Notes: generated by a model not told the origin, from the letters alone. A DNA stretch of 10,482 nt from Bacillota bacterium (GCA_029268085.1 JAJUHD010000082.1:1-10482), one strand, 5' to 3'; numbered from the stretch's first letter, positions 1 to 6,561 are shown. Translations and numbers: made by a program.

Positions 1-282
1 ATTACGCGGGAACAGGCGCGAAACCATCCTAGAAAGAACATAATCACGCGCGCACTTGGCGTCGAAAAAACGGTCGTCTGTGATACATTTTCACCTGAGC
101 TTAAGAAAAATGATCTGCTTCTGCTTTGTTCGGACGGGCTAAGCAATACTTTGAGCGATACGGAAATCTTAGAGATCGTTAAGAGCAGGAAGGAGCTTTC
201 CGAAATCGGCAAAGAGCTCCTCGATATGGCGCTTTCGAGAGGCGCCCCCGATAACGTTACGGTCGGTTTACTGCGTAAATAA
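1..282 (+). CDS. prpC: PP2C-family Ser/Thr protein phosphatase, 3' end only
   Basis: The reading frame is open from base 1 to the TAA at 280-282 and gives the last 93 residues of a protein whose start lies outside the window. Seen: NIITRALG, then LLLLCSDGLSN, then near the C-terminus GAPDNVTVGLLR. In PP2C (PPM) phosphatases the Asp of the SDGL motif and the Asp of the DN motif bind the metal pair that activates water for phosphoserine/phosphothreonine hydrolysis. Known of the family: PrpC/Stp1 is the cytosolic partner that reverses phosphorylation by the PASTA kinase, and its gene usually lies directly upstream of the kinase gene. Here the kinase starts 50 bases later on the same strand, with no terminator between, so the two are probably co-transcribed. 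Family assignment is firm; the missing N-terminal part cannot be judged. Confidence 0.95.
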   Translation: MTREQARNHPRKNIITRALGVEKTVVCDTFSPELKKNDLLLLCSDGLSNTLSDTEILEIVKSRKELSEIGKELLDMALSRGAPDNVTVGLLRK

Positions 283-332
283 TCTTAGGTTAGACTTCCC
301 TTACCTTAAACCTCATTATTGGAGGATGAAAA

Positions 333-2099
333 ATGGAAAATTGTATGGACAGGTATCTGGGCCAGATGCTTGACAACAGATATGAGATCCTTGAGGTGAT
401 CGGCTCCGGCGGAATGGCCGTTGTTTACAAGGCCCTCTGCCACAGGCTGAACCGCCACGTCGCCGTTAAGGTTCTAAAGGACGAATTTGCCTGCGACAGC
501 GATTTCCGGGAGCACTTTAGGGCGGAATCTCAGGCTGTTGCGATGCTGTCGCACCCGAACATAGTATCGGTCTATGATTTCAGCCGAGATTCCGACTGCC
601 AATATATCGTTATGGAACTGCTGGAAGGCATAACTCTCAAGCAGTATATGCAGAAAAAGGGCGCTCTCAGCTGGAAAGAGGCGCTCCACTTCGCCACGCA
701 GATCGCGCGCGCGCTGAGCCATGCGCACAGCAAGGGTATTATACACCGCGATATAAAGCCGCAGAACATCATGGTCGTCAAGGACGGCAGCATCAAGGTC
801 GCGGATTTCGGTATCGCCCACCTTCAGTCGGAAACCGGAACCGAACCCCCGGAAACCATGGGCTCGATCCACTATATAAGTCCAGAGCAGGCTCGAGGCG
901 GTCCCGTTGATGCACGCACAGATGTTTATTCTCTTGGCGTTGTGATGTATGAAATGCTTACAGGCAAACTCCCATACGAAGGCGATACGGTCGAAGCTAT
1001 CGCTGTCCAGCATATCGGCCAGATGCTTACGCTTCCGGGCGATATCAAGCCGGATATCCCGCTTCAGCTTGAAGACATTACGCTGAAGGCCATGGCGGCG
1101 GATATCAACGAACGCTATCAGTCCGCAGACGAGCTTCTGAACGATCTAGAAGCATTTCGCAAGAATCAGGCCCTGCTTGGCATCGAATCCGGATCCGCCG
1201 AAGAAGATGAGGCTAGCGGACATCATAAGGGCGGTTTGCGTTCCAATGAAAGCTATAGACATAGAAAAGCCCGTTCGAGAACAGTCAGCACCTTTTCAGG
1301 GTTTGCGCTAATAACGATTTTCCTCATCGCTGTTGTTTCGTTTTTATGGAATTTTTGGCTTAAAGACATTTTTGTGGAATCCGAAAGGATTGAAATTCCG
1401 AGCTTTGTCGGTAAAAACAGTGAGGACGTTGTTAATAGCGATGCTTATAAGGGTACTTTCAAATTCTATGTCAAATACTCGATCGATCCCGATACCCCCG
1501 AGGGTCAGATAATCAGTCAGGATCCGGAAGCCGGAAGAAACGTTGCAACAAGTGATGACGGAATAGAAATCGAACTGGTAGTAAGCACAGGAATACAGAT
1601 GACAACTATGCCTGATATGGTGAACCATGAGTACCGCGAAGCAAAGCTTTCGCTGGAACAGCTCGGTTTCGTCGTCGAAACAGAGACTGTCGCCTCTGAC
1701 ACGATAACAGAGGGCTATGTTGTAAGCACAAACCCCGCAGCCGACGAACAGGTCGCACAGGGAACAACCGTTACGCTCTTCGTCAGCGGAGGACCAGAGC
1801 TTAAGCAGGTTACCATGCCAAGCGTCGTTGGAAAAACCAGAGACTCCGCTGTATCAAAGCTCACCGGACTTAACCTTGACGTCGGAAGCATCAGCGAAGT
1901 TGAAAATGACTCACCCGCCGGAACGGTTATCTGGCAAAGCATAGAATCCGGCGAATCTGTTGCCGAACATACCGTGATATACTTAAAGGTTTCAAAAGGC
2001 CCGAAGGAGACGCCGACGCCCGAAGTATCAGCGCCCGAAACATCGGCGCCACCTGAATCCGCGGCGCCGTCCGATTCTGCCGGAGGGGCGGGTGGCTGA
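333..2099 (+). CDS. prkC: PASTA-domain Ser/Thr protein kinase (PrkC/PknB/Stk1 type)
   Basis: A 588-residue membrane kinase. The N-terminal Hanks-type domain (about 17-277) shows the glycine loop GSGGMAVVYKA at 24-34, ATP-binding Lys46 in VAVKVL, the alpha-C Glu near 65, catalytic HRDIKPQN at 138-145 (Asp140), DFG at 158-160, and GSIHYISPEQARG at 177-189 closing the activation segment. A basic linker (303-316) leads to one membrane helix at about 321-343. Outside the cell follow three PASTA repeats (roughly 352-421, 422-491, 492-560), then a tail rich in Pro, Ser, Ala and Glu. PASTA domains are known to bind muropeptide or lipid II stems and link the kinase to cell-wall state, growth and spore exit from dormancy. 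The start is set by GGAGG at 321-325, seven bases before ATG; an ATG four codons in is less well placed. The stop overlaps the rsgA start. Its usual phosphatase is encoded just upstream. Confidence 0.96.
   Translation: MENCMDRYLGQMLDNRYEILEVIGSGGMAVVYKALCHRLNRHVAVKVLKDEFACDSDFREHFRAESQAVAMLSHPNIVSVYDFSRDSDCQYIVMELLEGITLKQYMQKKGALSWKEALHFATQIARALSHAHSKGIIHRDIKPQNIMVVKDGSIKVADFGIAHLQSETGTEPPETMGSIHYISPEQARGGPVDARTDVYSLGVVMYEMLTGKLPYEGDTVEAIAVQHIGQMLTLPGDIKPDIPLQLEDITLKAMAADINERYQSADELLNDLEAFRKNQALLGIESGSAEEDEASGHHKGGLRSNESYRHRKARSRTVSTFSGFALITIFLIAVVSFLWNFWLKDIFVESERIEIPSFVGKNSEDVVNSDAYKGTFKFYVKYSIDPDTPEGQIISQDPEAGRNVATSDDGIEIELVVSTGIQMTTMPDMVNHEYREAKLSLEQLGFVVETETVASDTITEGYVVSTNPAADEQVAQGTTVTLFVSGGPELKQVTMPSVVGKTRDSAVSKLTGLNLDVGSISEVENDSPAGTVIWQSIESGESVAEHTVIYLKVSKGPKETPTPEVSAPETSAPPESAAPSDSAGGAGG
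2082..2088 (+). promoter_or_regulatory. rsgA ribosome binding site inside the end of prkC
   Basis: GGAGGGG lies within the last codons of prkC, ten bases before the rsgA ATG at 2099. The prkC stop and rsgA start share one base (TGATG). Terminating ribosomes are thus placed to restart on rsgA, which points to translational coupling. It also favours the ATG at 2099 over the in-frame ATG at 2111, which has only an AGGA directly abutting it. Confidence 0.7.
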
Positions 2100-2986
2100 T
2101 GCCGACAGGAATGATAGTCAAGTCGCTCAGCGGTTTTTACTATGTCGATATCGGTACTGATGTTGTCGAGTGCCGTGCGCGAGGACGGTTCAGGCTGGAC
2201 GGCGTTTCACCGCTTGTCGGGGACAAAGTCAATATTTCGCTTGATCCGAATGGCAAGGGAACGGTTGACATAATACATCAAAGAAAAAACAGCTTTGTCC
2301 GTCCTGCGGTTGCAAATATTGACTGCATGGTGGTTCTCGCCTCGGCAGTCAACCCGATAACCGATCCCTTCCTTATCGACCGGGTCACGGCACTTGCCGA
2401 GAACGCGGGCTGCGAGGTGATCGTCTGCATCAATAAAACCGACCTCGACACTGGAGACGGGCTCTTCGATATATATAAAACAACAGGTTACACGCTTATC
2501 AGGACTAGCGCTTTGTCCGGCGAGGGTATCGATAAATTGAGAGCCGCGATCAAAGGCAAGCTCTGCGCGTTTACGGGAAACTCCGGCGTCGGAAAATCGA
2601 GCCTGCTTAATGCGCTTTGCCCCGAGCTCGATATCAAGGTCGGAGAAGTAAGCGATAAGCTCGGACGCGGCAGACACACGACACGCCACGTTGAGATATT
2701 TTCGCTCGGAAACGGGGCATTTATCGCGGATACTCCGGGTTTTTCCTCCTTTGACATGGAAAAAACCGAACATATCCCAAAGGAAAACCTCCAGTATTCC
2801 TTCCGCGAGTTTGCGCCATATATCGGAAGGTGCAGGTTTGACGATTGCGCGCACATTAGAGAACCGGGCTGCGCCGTTTTGGAAGCCGTAGAGAAGGGCT
2901 TGATCAGCGTCTCGCGTCACGAAAGCTATGCCAGACTTTATGAAATTTCCTCTCAGGTTAAAGAATGGGAACTAAATAAAAAATAA
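2099..2986 (+). CDS. rsgA: Ribosome small-subunit-dependent GTPase RsgA (YloQ/CpgA)
   Basis: A 295-residue circularly permuted GTPase, the usual family length. An N-terminal OB-fold (about 1-70, with the family phrase SGFYYVDIG) is followed by G motifs in permuted order: NKTD at 112-115 (G4), SALSGEG (G5), GNSGVGKSS at 160-168 (G1 P-loop), RHTTRHV (G2) and DTPG at 211-214 (G3). The C-terminal zinc knuckle has Cys245, Cys250, His252 and Cys258, the family pattern CX4CXHX5C. Known role: RsgA binds the immature 30S subunit near the decoding site and uses GTP in late subunit maturation; in B. subtilis it is also a substrate of PrkC. It overlaps prkC by one base. In many Firmicutes rpe and thiN follow, but here the gene is followed by a strong hairpin instead. 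All key residues are intact. Confidence 0.97.
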   Translation: MPTGMIVKSLSGFYYVDIGTDVVECRARGRFRLDGVSPLVGDKVNISLDPNGKGTVDIIHQRKNSFVRPAVANIDCMVVLASAVNPITDPFLIDRVTALAENAGCEVIVCINKTDLDTGDGLFDIYKTTGYTLIRTSALSGEGIDKLRAAIKGKLCAFTGNSGVGKSSLLNALCPELDIKVGEVSDKLGRGRHTTRHVEIFSLGNGAFIADTPGFSSFDMEKTEHIPKENLQYSFREFAPYIGRCRFDDCAHIREPGCAVLEAVEKGLISVSRHESYARLYEISSQVKEWELNKK

Positions 2987-2992
2987 TCACCT

Positions 2993-3048
2993 GCAAAAAG
3001 GCCTTTGCGTATACTGTACCGGGTACAGAATATGCAAAGGCTTTTTGC
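2993..3048 (+). terminator. Long hairpin terminator after rsgA
   Basis: Two 28-base arms (2993-3020 and 3021-3048) pair almost end to end: GCAAAAAGGCCTTTGCG on the left against CAAAGGCTTTTTGC on the right, with one bulged G, one G-U wobble and one A-A mismatch. The right arm carries the T run CTTTTTG. This fits an intrinsic terminator for prpC-prkC-rsgA, starting seven bases after the rsgA stop. It is longer than most terminators, and a new ribosome site follows only about seven bases later, so read-through or another role is possible. Confidence 0.75.
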
Positions 3049-3069
3049 TGTCTGAAAGGAGGGGAGACC

Positions 3070-3225
3070 ATGCGTAATAACGGCAGACCGCGTTGCAGGA
3101 TCGGCTGTCTGGTCGCGCTGCTCGGAGTTTTCATACTGCTTGCGTTGATCCTGCCCACGTCGTTCTGGTGGTTCGTTCTGGGCGCTCTCCTGATTTATGT
3201 CGGATTGTGCGTAATCAGATGGTAA
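3070..3225 (+). CDS. Small two-helix membrane protein, unknown function
   Basis: This is a 51-residue open frame with a very strong ribosome site, AAAGGAGGGG at 3055-3064, five bases before its ATG. The N-terminus is short and basic (MRNNGRPRCR), followed by a hydrophobic stretch at about 11-28, a tight turn LPTSFWW near 28-34, and a second hydrophobic stretch at about 35-49 ending in Arg-Trp. That predicts a membrane hairpin with both ends in the cytoplasm by the positive-inside rule. I do not recognise a named family. It lies between the rsgA terminator and a SpoVM candidate, upstream of a SipL-like gene. A role in the spore or in the membrane is therefore a guess from location only. No convincing promoter was found directly upstream, so its transcription is unclear. 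The ribosome site, clean hydrophobic pattern and good codon use make it likely to be a real gene. Confidence 0.72.
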   Translation: MRNNGRPRCRIGCLVALLGVFILLALILPTSFWWFVLGALLIYVGLCVIRW

Positions 3226-3253
3226 GGGTAAAATAGATTAGTGGAGGGTTAAT

Positions 3254-3328
3254 ATGCGAATAACTGTAATTTGTCCGCCGAAATTCATCCGCGTATTCCT
3301 GCGGAAATTGTTCTATCGTGAACGCTGA
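3254..3328 (+). CDS. spoVM: SpoVM-like sporulation microprotein (24 aa)
   Basis: The frame encodes 24 residues beginning MRITVICPPKF, with GGAGGG at 3243-3248 five bases before ATG. Compared without gaps to B. subtilis SpoVM (26 residues, from memory, MKFYTIKLPKF at its start), it matches at Met1, Ile6, Pro9, Lys10, Phe11, Arg17 and Arg24, with like-for-like changes at 2, 3, 12, 15, 16, 19 and 20. Pro9 is known to be needed for SpoVM to sit shallowly in the membrane and find the convex forespore surface. The rest is a short amphipathic helix with Arg/Lys at 13, 17, 18, 22 and 24. Known role: SpoVM marks the outer forespore membrane and anchors SpoIVA, the coat base layer. Gene order supports the call: spoVM follows the prpC-prkC-rsgA-rpe-thiN run in Bacillus, and a SipL-like gene follows here. 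Such a short gene is easily missed by gene finders. Confidence 0.78.
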   Translation: MRITVICPPKFIRVFLRKLFYRER

Positions 3329-3339
3329 AGCAAATTAAA

Positions 3340-3368
3340 GAATAATACGCGTGTCCGAATCATACTGT
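3340..3368 (+). promoter_or_regulatory. Sigma-E-type promoter for sipL
   Basis: GAATAAT (3340-3346), a 14-base spacer, then CATACTGT (3361-3368). The B. subtilis sigma-E pattern is roughly KMATATT, N13-14, CATACANT, so the match is 6 of 7 in the -35 and one defined mismatch in the -10. Transcription would begin near 3375, giving a leader of about 25 bases that keeps the AAAGGA ribosome site of sipL. Mother-cell sigma-E control fits a coat morphogenesis gene. Confidence 0.7.
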
Positions 3369-3399
3369 TAATTGAAACAGTAATGAAAGGACTGATTAT

Positions 3400-4923
3400 A
3401 TGCGCGCCGCGCTTCATCGCGTTGAAAGCGATTGCTTGAAACCTATATACGACAATGTGATATGCAAAGAGGAAACTCTTGAACTTGTCGTACCGGATGT
3501 CAGCGCGGATATCGGGAAGATACTCGATGTCCGCGGGCAGTTCCTGCTGGCCTCGCAAAAAGTAAAAACCGACGAAATACATATTAGCGGTTCAGTCGAG
3601 GTCACCGTGATTTATGCGGCAGAGGACAGCGGGAAAGTGCAGTATGTAATGGCAAATATCCCTTTTAATGTAACTGCACCTGTAGCCGGAGCAGATGATA
3701 ATTCGAAGCTAGTTTCACGGTGGGAGCTCTGCGATTTGGATGCAAGAACGCTGAACCCGCGCAAGCTCCTGCTCCGAGCCGATACTGCCGCACATATCGT
3801 CGTATATGCGCCGGATAAATTCGTGCTTTGGGACAACTTATCAGAGAGCGAAAAAGCCCCTGCTTATATTCTAAAAAAGGAGGCGGCTCATACCTTGGTG
3901 GTAGGCGTCCGTGAGAAGAGCTTTGTAGTTTCGGACGAATACCGTGTTCCCGCCGATAAGGGCCAAAACGTGAAAATGCTAAGCGCATCCACTGAAATAT
4001 GCGTTCAGGATGTGAAAGAGGTCGGCAACAAAATAGTGATTAAAGCCCTTTCCAATACCACAGCGGTATTTCTGAATGAAAGCGACGGCAGCCTTTTCGA
4101 CAGCCTGTTTAGTACACAATTTTCTCAGATAATCGAAGTAGATACATACGGCGACAGTATTATGAACTCTGTCAATATCCAGCTAAGGGATGCCGAATTC
4201 ACGATGATCTCCGGCAGGGATAACAGTCCTGCTTACTCCGCATCACTGCAGATGGTTGCTCAGGCGGTAAGTAAAGACAATAGACTCGCAGTTTATATTG
4301 CAGATGCCTACAGTAATGAGTTTATGGTCAAAACCGAAACCGCTGATACGAAGCTGATGAAATGCCTGCCGAAGGATTCGCTCATGCTGAATATGAGATG
4401 CAAAATGAAGCCGAATGAGAATCTTGCGGATATCCTGTATGTATGTGTTTCCGAGGTATGTACTGAGGCGGAGGGAAACGAAATAAGAGTCTCCGTCAAT
4501 ATAGGCGGAGTCGGAAGATGCGAGAACGGAGAGCTTGAAGCGATCGGACTGAAGCTCAATACAGAGGAGAAGGTTGAGCTTATGAGAAATCAGAGACTCA
4601 ACATTGCATCTGTCTGCTGTGAAAAGCCGATGATAATCGGCGCACCGCAAAACGCGGAAATAAGCGTTGCCGTCAATATTAATTATTGCATTAAGGAATT
4701 TTCAGAGATAAGCGCCGTCTGCTGCCTTGATATCTGCGAGGACTGCCCCATAAGATACGACGACCGCCCATCTCTTGTCGTTCTCTGCTCCGACAGGGAA
4801 TCAGATCTTTGGTGTCTTGCAAAAAAATACGGCTCGACGGTTGAAATGATCGAGAACGCAAACAAATTCTACGATGATTTCACACCAAGATGCAGGCCGC
4901 TGCTCATCCCGAGAGCCAAATGA
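3400..4923 (+). CDS. sipL: SipL-like spore coat morphogenesis protein (SPOCS/DUF3794 plus LysM)
   Basis: A 507-residue protein without signal peptide or membrane helix. It begins with a SPOCS (DUF3794)-like unit at about 25-100, with LVVPDVSADIGKILDVRGQF and then SGSVEVTVIYAAE. Two further beta-rich stretches of similar character lie near 164-255 and 330-410; the first reads VVGVREKSFVVSDEY. A C-terminal LysM-like domain at 458-507 has the features SLVVLC, DLWCLAKKYGSTVEMIENAN and PLLIPRAK. Clostridioides difficile SipL has this layout and similar length (about 520 residues). There it binds the coat ATPase SpoIVA through its LysM domain and is needed to encase the forespore. Start: AAAGGA eight or nine bases before ATG. 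A sigma-E-type promoter lies just upstream, and the SpoVM candidate precedes it. Other DUF3794-LysM proteins exist in Clostridia, so orthology with SipL is likely rather than certain. Confidence 0.88.
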   Translation: MRAALHRVESDCLKPIYDNVICKEETLELVVPDVSADIGKILDVRGQFLLASQKVKTDEIHISGSVEVTVIYAAEDSGKVQYVMANIPFNVTAPVAGADDNSKLVSRWELCDLDARTLNPRKLLLRADTAAHIVVYAPDKFVLWDNLSESEKAPAYILKKEAAHTLVVGVREKSFVVSDEYRVPADKGQNVKMLSASTEICVQDVKEVGNKIVIKALSNTTAVFLNESDGSLFDSLFSTQFSQIIEVDTYGDSIMNSVNIQLRDAEFTMISGRDNSPAYSASLQMVAQAVSKDNRLAVYIADAYSNEFMVKTETADTKLMKCLPKDSLMLNMRCKMKPNENLADILYVCVSEVCTEAEGNEIRVSVNIGGVGRCENGELEAIGLKLNTEEKVELMRNQRLNIASVCCEKPMIIGAPQNAEISVAVNINYCIKEFSEISAVCCLDICEDCPIRYDDRPSLVVLCSDRESDLWCLAKKYGSTVEMIENANKFYDDFTPRCRPLLIPRAK

Positions 4924-4950
4924 CAATTAAAGCAGCATTCCTAAAAAGAC

Positions 4951-4979
4951 TTGCGCCGCATCTTATTGTATGGTAAAAT
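4951..4979 (+). promoter_or_regulatory. Extended -10 sigma-A promoter for yebC
   Basis: TTGCGC (4951-4956), 17-base spacer, TAAAAT (4974-4979) preceded by TGG, which gives an extended -10 element. The predicted start of transcription is near 4986. That lies just past the ATG at 4985, so that upstream ATG cannot be the normal start of the following gene. yebC therefore seems to be expressed apart from sipL, although no terminator separates them. Confidence 0.75.
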
Positions 4980-4996
4980 AGCGGATGCAAATCACA

Positions 4997-5003
4997 AGAG
5001 GAG
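4997..5003 (+). promoter_or_regulatory. Ribosome binding site that sets the yebC start
   Basis: AGAGGAG-type sequence eight bases before ATG 5012. This start gives the family N-terminus MSGHSKWHNIQ, whereas the frame extends nine codons further upstream without a ribosome site. Confidence 0.8.
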
Positions 5004-5011
5004 CTGTTGAT

Positions 5012-5749
5012 ATGTCTGGTCATTCCAAATGGCATAATATTCAGAAAACCAAGGGTGCAGCGGATGCGAAGCGCGCTCAGACATTTACTAAAATCGCTAG
5101 GGAAATGATCGTTGCCGTCAAGGAAGGTGGAAGCGGAGACCCCTCAAATAATTCCCGTTTAGCCGCAGTTATTACCAAGGCAAAAGCCGCTAATATGCCG
5201 AACGACAACATTAAACGAACTATTGAAAAAGCGCTCGGTGCCGGTGATACTTCCAATTACGAAACAATAGTCTATGAAGGATATGGCCCCAGCGGCGTGG
5301 CTGTCATTGTTGAAACGATGACAGATAATCGCAACCGAACAGCATCCGAAATGCGGCACTATTTTGATAAATACGGCGGAAACATGGGAACTACAGGCTG
5401 CGTTTCATGGTCGTTCGATAAAAAGGGCGTCATAATAGTCGATAACGAGGATGGAAAGCTCGACGAGGATACGGTTATAGAGGCTGCTTTGGATGCCGGC
5501 GCCGATGACTGCGTTACCGAGGACGATACCTTTATCGTATATACCGCTCCGGATGATTTCCAACCCGTTGCGTCGGCTTTGGAAGCAAAGGGCTATAAAT
5601 TCCTGTCGGCAGAAGTTGAGATGGTTCCGCAGAACTACATTAAGCTGACATCTGAAGACGATATCAAGAACATGAACAAGATGCTGGAAATGTTCGAGGA
5701 TAATGACGACGTCCAGAATGTCTGGCACAACTGGGAAAACGAAGACTGA
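5012..5749 (+). CDS. yebC: YebC/TACO1-family protein
   Basis: A 245-residue cytosolic protein of standard family length. The N-terminus MSGHSKWHNIQKTKGAAD is the family signature, followed by RAQTFTKIAREMIVAVKEGG and KAANMPNDNIKRTIEKALG, then a mid-region YEGYGPSGVAVIVETMTDNRNRT. The acidic C-terminal lobe (from about 140) completes the three-domain fold. The family was long annotated as a transcriptional regulator (PmpR) and is related to mitochondrial TACO1. More recent work points to a translation factor that helps ribosomes past difficult stretches such as polyproline. Which role applies here cannot be read from the sequence. Start at 5012 is chosen from the conserved N-terminus, ribosome site and promoter position. 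In many bacteria yebC lies beside ruvC-ruvA-ruvB; here it stands alone with its own promoter and terminator. Confidence 0.96.
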   Translation: MSGHSKWHNIQKTKGAADAKRAQTFTKIAREMIVAVKEGGSGDPSNNSRLAAVITKAKAANMPNDNIKRTIEKALGAGDTSNYETIVYEGYGPSGVAVIVETMTDNRNRTASEMRHYFDKYGGNMGTTGCVSWSFDKKGVIIVDNEDGKLDEDTVIEAALDAGADDCVTEDDTFIVYTAPDDFQPVASALEAKGYKFLSAEVEMVPQNYIKLTSEDDIKNMNKMLEMFEDNDDVQNVWHNWENED

Positions 5750-5762
5750 ATACCGTTCGATC

Positions 5763-5801
5763 CAAGCGGCAAACAGCAATCTTTTGTTTGCCGCTTGCTT
5801 T
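5763..5801 (+). terminator. Terminator after yebC
   Basis: CAAGCGGCAAACA (5763-5775) pairs perfectly with TGTTTGCCGCTTG (5785-5797) around a nine-base loop, followed by a short CTTT. The stem is strong; the T tail is weak, so some read-through into the next gene is possible. Confidence 0.75.
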
Positions 5802-5832
5802 AAACACTATCGATAAACGGGAGTACGAAATT

Positions 5833-6516
5833 ATGAAAAAAAGCACTGTATCGGTCATTTTGGGCATACTGGTGGTCGCTCTCGGCATATTTTTCGGCGG
5901 ACAGGCTCTGGGCTATTGGGAGCAATACAAAATTTCATTTGACGGCTGGTGGACCCTGTTCATTATCGTTCCCTGCGTCATTTCAATTGTCAACAGCGGC
6001 TTTAATCCTTTTAATACCATCGGTGCCGGTGTAGGCGTTTTGCTCTTGCTGGCGGCTCAGGATGTGCTTCGTGACGGCCTTGGCTATAAGCTGATAATTC
6101 CTTATATTATAGTTATTTTTGGTCTCAGCCTGATATTTAAAAAGCCGATCAGGTTCAGAAAGGAGAGCAATACGGGTGTTTTCGCCGGAAACAAGGGCGA
6201 GAACTTTTTTGCCGTTTTCGGCGGAAACAGTCCCCAGTTCAACGGGGTTGATTTTCGCGGCGCGAACGCATATGCGATCTTCGGCGGTATTGATCTAAAG
6301 CTCCAGAACGCGGTCATCAGACGCGACTGCGTTATAAATACATATACCGTTTTCGGCGGTACAGATATATACCTGCCTAAAAATGTGAAATGTATTGTCG
6401 AGAGTACGCCGGTTCTCGGCGGAGTCGAAAACAGGTTTGTAACCGAGGCCGGAGAAAACGCGCCGACAGTGCTCATAAGAGCGATAAGCATTTTCGGCGG
6501 TACGGATATAAGATAA
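5833..6516 (+). CDS. LiaF-like membrane protein with C-terminal cell-wall-stress (toastrack-like) domain
   Basis: A 227-residue protein. Four hydrophobic helices lie at about 5-26, 39-57, 60-79 and 86-103, matching the LiaI/LiaF-type membrane region. A soluble C-terminal domain (about 113-227) is built on recurring short turns: FAVFGG (126-131), YAIFGG (147-152), YTVFGGTDI (171-179), PVLGG (193-197) and SIFGGTDI (219-226). This matches the LiaF C-terminal domain (DUF2154 type, a beta-helical fold). In Bacilli LiaF represses the LiaRS two-component system that senses cell-envelope damage. No sensor kinase or regulator gene is nearby, so that partner is unknown here, and related proteins occur outside Lia systems. 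Start: GGGAG at 5819-5823, nine bases before ATG. The frame runs further upstream only through the yebC terminator and was not used. No strong own promoter was seen; read-through from yebC or a weak one is possible. Confidence 0.82.
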   Translation: MKKSTVSVILGILVVALGIFFGGQALGYWEQYKISFDGWWTLFIIVPCVISIVNSGFNPFNTIGAGVGVLLLLAAQDVLRDGLGYKLIIPYIIVIFGLSLIFKKPIRFRKESNTGVFAGNKGENFFAVFGGNSPQFNGVDFRGANAYAIFGGIDLKLQNAVIRRDCVINTYTVFGGTDIYLPKNVKCIVESTPVLGGVENRFVTEAGENAPTVLIRAISIFGGTDIR

Positions 6517-6561
6517 GATAAGATATTTCATTTACTTGTTCAATAATGTGAATATGATTAA

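Noticed and set aside
2207..2920. Long open frame antisense to rsgA
   Set aside because: It is a shadow of rsgA: no family motifs and no ribosome site noted, while the plus strand has every RsgA motif.
3009..3018. Sigma-E or sigma-K type -10 (TATACTGTA) within the rsgA hairpin, sharing ATACTGT with the sipL promoter
   Set aside because: No suitable -35 lies 13-16 bases upstream for sigma-E; the closest AC for sigma-K is poorly spaced. The resemblance may be chance.
3205..3234. Possible sigma-A promoter TTGTGC-N18-TAAAAT before the SpoVM candidate
   Set aside because: The spacer is 18, the -35 is weak, and the expected start near 3241 would leave the ribosome site only about two bases from the RNA 5' end. 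Not listed as a feature.
4985..5011. Nine-codon upstream extension of yebC
   Set aside because: It has no ribosome site, lies at or before the predicted transcription start, and precedes the conserved family N-terminus MSGHSKW.
5788..5832. Fifteen-codon upstream extension of the LiaF-like gene
   Set aside because: It runs through the right arm of the yebC terminator; the ATG at 5833 has a ribosome site and starts the first membrane helix.
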